64,000 nt of DNA from Purpureocillium takamizusanense (lineage: Eukaryota > Ascomycota > Sordariomycetes > Hypocreales > Ophiocordycipitaceae): NCBI RefSeq assembly GCF_022605165.1, contig NC_063076.1, positions 992,001 through 1,056,000 on the forward strand. The letters run 5' to 3'. Below the pieces are notes generated by a model that did not search any database, was not told the DNA's origin, and saw nothing but the letters and a program-made list of their open reading frames with translations. Numbering within the stretch: position 1 is the stretch's first letter; each line of letters opens with the position of its first letter. Below, in pieces: positions 56,688 through 64,000 of this stretch. The position numbers and the translations under genes are program-made.

Positions 56688-58368
56688 TTACATGTAGTAA
56701 TCCTGTGCCAGAATCGAAGTCCCCATACGTACAAGTCTAACTGTTACTGTCCGAAGAACCTGTTCCTCGAACCCGGCCTGGCAGTATGCGAAGTAAAACT
56801 ACCCTAGTATTAGCAACATGATCTTTCCGTGAGCTAGTGGCTACTTACCCGCCACTTTCGTCTGAACTTTTCGATCTCTGCATCGCAGAGCTGCCTAGTA
56901 ACCAGATCGGGGCGTATTCGAGCGTCGAAGTCTTGGTCGAAGGCTTCACCCCAGGCTTGAAACGCTCTTCCAAGGCCGCCAAAATTCTCGACCCTATCGA
57001 TCACGAAATGGTCACCTGCCCCCTTATTGATTGCCGCAACCGTCTCCGTTAGAGTAGGCAGATAACCCCCGGGAAAGATCTGTAGTTCTTTAGCATAGTC
57101 CACGGTTGACTAGGGATCTCGAAGGCAGCGCTGACATGTTTGCAGATGAAGCTGTGCAAAAGTTAGTAGCATGTTCTTCATTTCTAGTGGCCCAATGGAA
57201 AGCCTTACCTTCCAGTTGCTTGGCTATCCGCCTGGTACTGTACCGCAGTGTTAATGTTGACTGTCGTTCCTCATGAGAAGATCGATGGAAGTTACTCACA
57301 GACTCCGACATCATTGTGGCCTGGAAAGTTGCAATGGAGCCATTTTCTGTCAACAGATCTTTGATCACTCCGAAATATTCGTGTAGGTAGTCGATTCCCG
57401 TGTGCTCTAGCATCTCAATAGATACTACCTTATCAAACTGAAGGCCTAGTTTAGGGATTTCACGAAAGTCACAAAGCAAGACCGTGATCTTGTCTGCCAG
57501 CCCGGCAGCATGAATTCTTTCTTCAGCCAATGCCTTTTGCTCCGTCGATAAAGTGACTGTGGTCAAGGTGCATCCAGTCTCACGCACAGCCTGGATAGCA
57601 AAGCTGCCCCAGCCTGTTCCAATTTCAAGGACGTGATCCGACGACTTGATCCGAGCGGCCTTGATATGGTATAGAAGTTTGCGTCGTTGTGCCTTTTGAA
57701 GATTGTCGTTTTTATAGTCTACGTCGTTCGGGGGGAGCCATAATGGGCATGAATACGTCATATCCGCACTGAGGAATGCAGCGAATACCTCATTCGAAAC
57801 GTCATAGTGTGAAGCAACGTTACGTTTAGCTTGTTGGATGTTGTTCGTCGGTGCAAATACGGAGTATAATTTCGACATGATAAGCCATTCTTTGTCTAAC
57901 TGAATGAATGTGCGTCGGTTGGATAAGGCAATCTGCGGATAATTAGTTCGCTTTCGGTATAAATTCGTTCGTGGACTGATATAATACCTTGAAGATGGTG
58001 AGTGGATCGGAAATGTCAATTTCGCCATTGATATATGCTTCAGCAAACCCCTTTATGAGACAAAATGTATTCACATGTTAGTTTTGTACCAGAGCCTCGG
58101 TTGAGAGGCATGTCCCTACCACACTACCTGATGTCAAGACACGAACCCAGAACCAGTCGTTCGTTACGTGCACCAGAGCCGAAGGTATGCCTAAGCCGAA
58201 GGTGATGCTAGTATCGCGTTTGCAAGAGTCCGTCTCCGATTCCAATGAAGCATAGCTGAATTGCAGTCGACCATACTCCATCCCCTGCAGGGCTGCGCGT
58301 ATCGCTCGCTCGGCAATCCATATTAGCCCAGACCGGAAGACGCTCACGCCCGGGACCGAGCCTTGCAT
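56688..58368 (-). CDS. cyclopropane-fatty-acyl-phospholipid synthase-like methyltransferase
   Basis: Seven exons: 58368-58120, 58050-57988, 57932-57300, 57237-57209, 57151-57136, 57079-56849 and 56798-56688, giving 443 aa. Exon 5 is only 16 bp. Every phase closes, and the joins restore family blocks: GSVGFAEAYINGEIDI (exons 1-2), FICKHIFPGGYLPTLTETV (exons 5-6) and RRKWRFYFAYCQAGF (exons 6-7). The SAM-binding loop is VLEIGTGWGSF (about 205-215). YSCPLW carries the conserved Cys, at about residue 166, and EMLEHTG the Glu/His pair. The family methylates C=C bonds of lipid acyl chains or related substrates using SAM. No membrane anchor is seen. Whether it makes cyclopropane lipids or tailors a small molecule cannot be told from sequence. 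Confidence 0.88.
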
Positions 58369-59315
58369 CCTAGCGACGGCGGAATGAGATGCCGATTTGA
58401 TACCGAGTTGATGAAGTGGGGTTGAGTCTTGCTACTCTTAGTTTGCAACCTAAAAACAATATCCAAAGCCTTTAATGGTCCCGTCTGTTGCCTTATAAAA
58501 GCCCAAGTCTGGCGTCAAACGACGTCCCAGTCCCAGAACTCATCCTCCAGCTCTATTTCGTTCCTGCTATATGTGACGCACCCTGTAGATGATCCATGTC
58601 CTTTTGCCGACGGTCGTGGCAGAATCCTACAGGTTCCCGCCGCAAGCGCAGTCTTGCCTTCAGCTGCCTCGAGCGCAATTTCCCCTGTTTAGGGGACCGT
58701 CGTATTGCAAATGCCGGGGATTTGACGTTGTCGTGGCGGTCAGGCGCCAAAGAAACGAGCGACTTCTAATAACCTCCATGTCTTAGCTCTTATGATTCGC
58801 CCCATCGATTTCACGGCGTGACAGGGGGGCCGTGTATTGCTTATAGAGTTGCATAGCGCTTGTCAAGCATTGGGGACGGATGTATCCAACTGAAATAAGG
58901 GCTGAGACTGGGCAGCCACGCCACTGACTCAGCCGGTTTCTAAGACATGGCAATTGTGCAAACCTCCAGTCGTCAGCCGTCAAATGCCTCGACACCCACG
59001 GTCCGTCTCCCCCGAGCCTGATAATGCCCAGGACTACGTCACGCTAATGTAGTGTCTGCCGTCCTGAGTAACGCGAGGTGAAACCCGTGTCTGGTCACCT
59101 ATGTGAGGGTCTGTGCATGCTTCGGTGCAGCAGTCAGCCAGACATGCAGACGTCTCGGCCATAATTGCAGCGTCACGTATTACACTCCTTTACTCGCGTC
59201 CGTTGACCAAACCGACTCTTCTAAAACGCAATTTCAATTATCGTCATGATACGGTAAACCGACAAATATTTCTTCCTCGCGAGATTTTGGAATCTCTCTG
59301 GGGGTCTTCTTCAGC
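58369..59315. other. divergent promoter region
   Basis: Separates the CFAS-like gene (minus) from the sulfotransferase-like gene (plus). No gene or strong repeat seen. Confidence 0.5.
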
Positions 59316-60209
59316 ATGGCCAAAACCAGCGCTCTCGGTTCCCGTCGGGACCCTTGCTTTGCAACTGGTGACGGCATCATATGTGCAGGCCTCCCACGCA
59401 GTGGAACAGCGTCACTGGCGGCTGCACTAGAGATTCTTGGCTTTGGCCCTGTACATCATGCGCTACAAATCAACGAACCACGGGAGTGGTACGAATGGGG
59501 CCGAGCCGCTTGGTGCAACATGCCGTTTTTGCGGAGCCGTCTCACGGGACCACCATTCTATATCTCTCCATACGACACTCTCCTTCCCTGGACCCGTGCC
59601 AACTGGGATCGACTTATCGGAGGGTATCGGGCAACAACCGATTTGACCAGCATGTTCAGCGAGAACCTGTTTCAAGCTTACCCGGAGGCCCGAGTGATCC
59701 TGGTAGAACGGGACGTAAACGCATGGGCAGACAGTGTGGCTACTATATTCATCGATACCCTGTTTTTCGGCTTTCAACGCTTGATTCTTTGTACCCTAGG
59801 GCCGTGGGTGGGAGCGCCGAGAGCGAGTGTGGTTCGGGATACGATGGTCGGGTTCTTGCAGGCGGATACGAAGGCCGGAACTCGGAGGCGTTTACCAGTT
59901 GTCCATAAGCAGCATCATGAGATGGTGAAGGCGCTTATTCCGGCGGAACAGCTCCTCGTGCTTCGGCTAGATGAAGGATGGGAACCACTTTGTAGGTTCT
60001 TGAGCGTTCCGGTCCCGAATGTTCCTTTTCCTAGGGTAAACGAGAAGGACTCGATAATGAGACTAGGGAAGAAGAGGGCAAGGGAGATCATTGTTGAGCT
60101 GTTGAAGAGATTGGGGCTCTTCTTGCTGATTATTTGTATCACGGGTTTGGTAGTCGCCCCTCGGACCAGAGCAAGGTTGTCAAATCTGCTGCAGCCTTGG
60201 AAGGGTTAG
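59316..60209 (+). CDS. fungal sulfotransferase-fold protein (Sulfotransfer_4-like) with C-terminal anchor
   Basis: Single exon, 297 aa. The 5' phosphosulfate loop is ICAGLPRSGTASLAAALEIL near residue 25, typical of P-loop sulfotransferases. It is followed by a DLTSMFSENLFQAYPEARVI block and an LVERDVNAWADS motif that matches the 3'-phosphate-binding part (R-D...S). A hydrophobic segment LLKRLGLFLLIICITGLVVA near the C terminus probably anchors it in a membrane. Many fungal members are uncharacterised, and some databases mislabel them as NAD-dependent epimerases. True sulfotransferase activity is not shown by sequence alone. Confidence 0.8.
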   Translation: MAKTSALGSRRDPCFATGDGIICAGLPRSGTASLAAALEILGFGPVHHALQINEPREWYEWGRAAWCNMPFLRSRLTGPPFYISPYDTLLPWTRANWDRLIGGYRATTDLTSMFSENLFQAYPEARVILVERDVNAWADSVATIFIDTLFFGFQRLILCTLGPWVGAPRASVVRDTMVGFLQADTKAGTRRRLPVVHKQHHEMVKALIPAEQLLVLRLDEGWEPLCRFLSVPVPNVPFPRVNEKDSIMRLGKKRAREIIVELLKRLGLFLLIICITGLVVAPRTRARLSNLLQPWKG

Positions 60210-60425
60210 TGTGCGCCAGGTATTGCGAACGAGGTGTATACTTGTAGCCGCCATGACCGTTAGCACGCGCAACTGTGACCAAAGTCTGGATGCTTGCCTT
60301 GTGCAACTTTCTTCATAGTGTACCCAGGCAGATGTAACATAAATAGATCCCTGGAAATAACGTTGATGACATCAATGGCATATGTCGAACTGCTAGTTAC
60401 ACCCAAGGTCACACCAGCACGACTC

Positions 60426-62022
60426 TCAAGGTCGCAAGCCAACTTTTGCTCCATGCAAATTGATCATGGTCAAGGCCAGATGTTCTTTCCAGTCGTGAAT
60501 ATCATGACTCTCGATTTTGGTGAACTCTTGGCATAGTCGAATTGTGGTGTAGCTTGTGGTAGCCAAGGCCAACTCTGTAGAGGACATTTAGCCCATGAAA
60601 TTGTCAATATGAGGGTGAGGTTGGAAGACATACGCTGGCCTAAACAAGTCCTTGGTCCTCCACCGAATGGCAGGTATGCCCATCCAGGTCTTACACCTGT
60701 GCTACCAGTGTCTGGATCATCCATCCGTCGTTCGGGCCGAAATTTCTCAGCATCGTCGCCGTAGATGTCCTTAGATGCATGGTAAACTTGGTCCAGGACA
60801 CTAATTCACCTTTTTGGACAAAGATTGGTGCGGTGCCGTCCGGGCCGCCACCCATGGGGAGGATAGTGTTTTCCGTGGCTTCTCGCCGAAGGGACGGAAC
60901 AACAGGATAGAGCCTCAAGGTTTCGCTTATCACCGCCCGCACGTATTTGACGTCTTTGGTGTGACCATACGTGGGACACTGACCGTTTCAAGTAGCGACA
61001 TCCTCCTGAAGCTTGCGCCACAAATCCGGCCGCTTGCTAAGTATGAACCAGATATTGGTTAGAAGCGATGCAGTGGTGTCCCGACCTGCGAGGAGGATAT
61101 TGAGTAACTCGCTCCGGATGCGGACACGATCGTCGGTTTGCCGAACGAGTCCCTCCAGAACCACGGGGCGCTGCGTGTCTTCCACGTCTCGGTTGCCATT
61201 CTTCAGCTGGGAATACCTGGAGAGTCCTTTTTCGACGTAATGGTCGACGAAATCCTGAACGAACTCAGTGTCTCTTTTGGCGTTCCTTGACTGGGGCATC
61301 AAATTATACAGCCAGCCTAGCTGGGAGCGTTTAGCTGCATCTGCCTGCGCCCGTGCAAAAGATTCTGCGAAACGCTTGCCCCTGGCCTCGGAGACGACAT
61401 CAGTTGACTCGCCAAATAGCATCTCAGTAGCTGAATCCAGAGTTAAGCGAAAGAAGAGCTCGCTGAGATCCACGGTATCGCCGTTGCGGGGAATCTTGGC
61501 AAGGAGGCGCGAGACATGCTTCTCTAGCGACACGAAGTTCCTGACTTGCGAGCGATCGAAATATGGCCGGAGTGTCCTTCGTGAGTGCTGCCATTCAAGT
61601 CCATCTGTAGTGAAGATCCCTTTCCCCAGTAGAGGATGCAGGCCGCCCTTCCTTTGGCTAGTCAAGTTCCACTTCTTTTGGTCAGTGGCTAGGATAGTCT
61701 GTATGTTCTCTGGCTCAATGGTAATGTGCGTGTGGCGCCCAACTAGGTGTAGTTGAAGGGTATTTGTTCCAGCACGCTCGAATAGTTGGAGCAACCGTCC
61801 CTGCAGGTGTTGGTCGCGCAACGCCGCATAGTTCTCCATGATCGTGTCGAAGCCCCGTAAGCAGGACGACTGTGGGAGCCATGGCGCGCTTCGTACGCCG
61901 TGCTGGCGTTTTTGCGCCGCTCTCTTTCGGTGGAGAGCTAGCTCTTGGTGAATGAGACGGAAAATGAGAAAGAAAATCGCACAGACAACGATTCTTGCCG
62001 TCAGTGCTTGGCTGATTGCCAT
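60426..62022 (-). pseudogene. CYP52/CYP539-like cytochrome P450, disrupted
   Basis: Reads as a P450 from ATG 62022 (MAISQALTARIVVCAIFFLI, a membrane anchor) to a stop at 60426-60428, with one clean intron at 60633-60576. Family motifs are present: WQHSRRTLRPYF, the I-helix LLAGRDTTAS, ETLRLYP (the E-x-x-R motif) and the heme loop [11 protein letters not shown]. Two lesions break it. TGA at 60990-60988 interrupts EDVAT-x-NGQCPTY, where relatives usually have Leu. A frameshift near 60770-60777 follows the FTMH motif and moves the frame to [20 protein letters not shown] also replaces the usual RPERW. No intron can remove either lesion without losing conserved residues. Intact members of these families hydroxylate alkanes or fatty acids. 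Assembly error at two places is the alternative. Confidence 0.8.
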
Positions 62023-62506
62023 CCTGTAAACAGGTTTCTCTCCGCTTCTCAGCGTTCTAATCAGACAGGGGGTGGGGGGAGGAATCTGGAAAACCATATG
62101 GCGACCGCTGGCTGAACTGACTTTAGTCGAGTTTGATGCGGCATAGACCAACTCATAGGACCGGATGGTCCTGCGTCAGTGCCCAGCGGGACAGATATGT
62201 AGCAATTCCGGACCCAACAAGTGAAACCCAGGGGACCGAAGCGAGACAGCAAGATACACAACGATGATAACTGACCCGCCTAAACTGACCGGATGCATGA
62301 TACTTCCTTGTTCTTGTCTTGAAGAGCTGAACCGCTTCGTATTGAAACTTTTGTGGATGTAGCCGCTGCCACAGGGGATGAGCGGGCGGGAGTGTTGGAA
62401 ACTGCCGTAGCCAATGGTACTTGACGAGTAGCGCCGGACTGTAGGTGGTGGGCGGGGGCTAGATAGCGCGGCCTGTGAGGCTTAGAGAGTACCTATGTAA
62501 CACTGC

Positions 62507-62526
62507 CGGCGGCGGCGGCGGCGGCG
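62507..62526. repeat. (GGC)n trinucleotide repeat
   Basis: About seven units, non-coding as far as can be seen. Confidence 0.85.
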
Positions 62527-62546
62527 TCAAAGGTGTTGAACAGCTG

Positions 62547-62566
62547 GCAGCAGCAGCAGCAGCAGC
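62547..62566. repeat. (CAG)n trinucleotide repeat
   Basis: About seven units, 20 bp from the GGC run. Confidence 0.85.
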
Positions 62567-62999
62567 GAGTGGTTGCACCGATGGGCCCCTGCCCGGTCAG
62601 AAAGCTGCGACGCACCGGGCTTCCTCTCGAGATGACATGACATGAGAGAATCGTGGCGTCTTTTACCAGCTTGCTGCGGCGTGGCCCAGTTCGCGCGAGA
62701 TGAGGCTCATCTGGCATATTCCCATCAGCGTCCCCCGACGTTTACAGGAATTGGATGCGCATAATTCTGTCCCGAACCCCATATACAGTCTTCACGAAAA
62801 AGTCCTGCAGCTCCTGCCACCTGTATTACTTCCGGTGAACGTAGTTTGACAGCTGCTACTCCTAGGTGGGTTCTGCAAGCATGTCCTCCCCGTCTCACCG
62901 ACATTGGCCTTGGCGTGAGTTACAGACTGACTGCAGGAAGCGTGCAATCTGCACATGGGTCAAGGGTGAACTGGGACATCAATTATTCGTATTCGCTTT

Positions 63000-64000
63000 C
63001 TAAGTTGTTTCCATGTATTGATCCTCTGAGCCAGACTCCGACTCTGATCGGAAGCCTTGTGATGCGGAGTCATTGGCTTCTTCCAGGGACAATCGATCGT
63101 ATTTGCTGGCAAGGGCCTCCAATGAAGACACCTCTGGGTCGCCGTCGCGGCCAAGGATGGCCAACGGCCATTCCGACTGAATGTGATGGGCCACAAGTGG
63201 CTTGTTCTCATCAACTGGGTTCCACTGGGCGTGCCCTCGAACCACCGACATTTCATCGGGTGATAACCGATCGCAAAGAAGCCGATAGGTGGCGGCAGCC
63301 ATGTGAATGTGCTGTCCTTGATCACGCAGGCCTTTAATGCTTAGGACAAGCGTAGAACGGGCGCTCTTGAGCATGTCGGGGTTCCCTGCCGAGCCGTGCA
63401 GGCGCTCCAACGCTGCCATTCCAAGCGTTGAGAGGAAGAGAAGCAAAAAGGCGTCGCAGAACTCGAAGCTATGTCGGATAAAGTACAATCGAGCGACCGT
63501 CTCCAGACGGCCGAGAGCGCTTAAGCCGCTCCCTGGCGCGGTTTTCGCCACATCTTCCTCGCCGGTCGGTGCAGGAGATACTGGAGACGGGATGCCTTCG
63601 ACGGTCCGTATTTGTGTTAGGGCAAAGACTAAAGCCTGGTATTCCATGCTTTGCAGCTAAATTAGCTTCTGGAGGCGCACCCATACGTAGATTGGATTGG
63701 AGACTCACTGCAGCTTAAAATGCCATGGTAGGGCAATATTATCAGGGCCCAGTGAAGGTGGAAGGCTTGTGTACCAAAATTCAAGCCTGGAAAGAATTTG
63801 GCGCACACTCTCGGAAGTCAAGTACTGTGGTCCTTGAGAGTTTTTGTTGCCAAATTGTAGGATAGCGAGGTCATTGATGATGACCCTGAGCCTCGACACA
63901 GCACTGAACATGTGTCCCAGAGGCGATAGGAAAGAGGTTGGGTTTAAACTGTATCTCAGCACGAGGCCCCCATACCAAGATGGATGGCGGTCAGGGTCTG
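63000..64000 (-). CDS. fungal-specific transcription factor, C-terminal part
   Basis: Two visible exons: 64000-63709 (open to the right edge) and 63648-63000, together 312 codons plus stop. The 60-bp phase-2 intron has a gtgagt donor and a gcaaag acceptor; the join gives LPWHFKLHMEYQALVFAL, a block common in the middle homology region of Zn2Cys6 regulators. The edge exon begins DPDRHPSWYGGLVLRYSLNP. The C terminus is acidic/Ser-rich (SESESGSEDQ), as in activation domains. The DNA-binding domain lies outside the window. Its position beside the NmrA/CFAS/sulfotransferase/P450 genes makes it a candidate local regulator. Confidence 0.8.

Larger units (their letters stand above)
62023..62999. other. 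intergenic region with two triplet repeats
   Basis: Upstream of the P450 and downstream of the transcription factor gene. It contains a GGC run (62507-62526) and a CAG run (62547-62566). No supported gene. Confidence 0.55.

Noticed and set aside
61013..61756. Plus-strand frames (75 and 162 codons) across the P450
   Set aside because: Antisense shadows of the P450 exon.

Overview
The window is chromosomal DNA of a filamentous ascomycete. Most protein genes are interrupted by short GT-AG introns (about 50-220 bp) with CTAAC/CTGAC-like branch sites. There are no operons, and the gene set includes fungal-only families: Zn2Cys6 regulators, a DUF1275 protein, a filamentous-fungal RPD3-type deacetylase with a long acidic tail, and an NmrA-like reductase. 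Protein style and the GC-rich sequence suggest Sordariomycetes, probably Hypocreales (an insect- or nematode-associated lineage such as the Ophiocordycipitaceae/Clavicipitaceae is possible). That placement is inference. I joined exons by hand from splice sites and reading-frame phase, and every joined model below closes in frame.

Layout. 1-430: 3' end of a probable sialidase. 0.6-5.2 kb: a flavin amine oxidase and a SulP sulfate permease, both minus. 5.2-11 kb: gene-poor and rich in microsatellites. 11-18.8 kb: a fungal protein of unknown function, a secreted bicupin oxalate decarboxylase, a DUF1275 membrane protein and a small cysteine-rich secreted protein. 18.8-24 kb: a second gene-poor block. 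24-41 kb: a conserved housekeeping block with an Rck2/Srk1-type kinase, a large disordered hypothetical protein, Rpn11 and an RPD3-class deacetylase sharing a divergent promoter, Pol III subunit RPC34, a cyclophilin with cytosolic and mitochondrial start codons, and an Ent3-like ENTH adaptor. 43-51.5 kb: a MARVEL-type membrane protein followed in frame by a long open tail after one TGA, a Zn2Cys6 regulator, a Ctr copper transporter and an acidic protein with a predicted acylated N terminus.

52-64 kb is visibly less GC-rich and accessory in character. It has weak or decayed reading frames, then an NmrA-like reductase, a cyclopropane-fatty-acid-synthase-like methyltransferase, a sulfotransferase-fold protein, a CYP52/CYP539-like P450 and the C-terminal part of a fungal transcription factor that runs off the right edge. 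The last five look like a small tailoring or lipid-modifying cluster. Its P450 carries an in-frame stop and a frameshift, so the locus may be partly decayed, or its assembly may contain errors.

The most interesting items are: the dead or mis-sequenced P450 in this locus; a small secreted protein whose C terminus carries three SUMO-consensus-like repeats; the MARVEL gene with an in-frame stop followed by 192 more open codons; a GC-AG intron in the ENTH gene; and two genes (Ctr and CFAS-like) whose real C termini appear only after small terminal or internal exons are joined.
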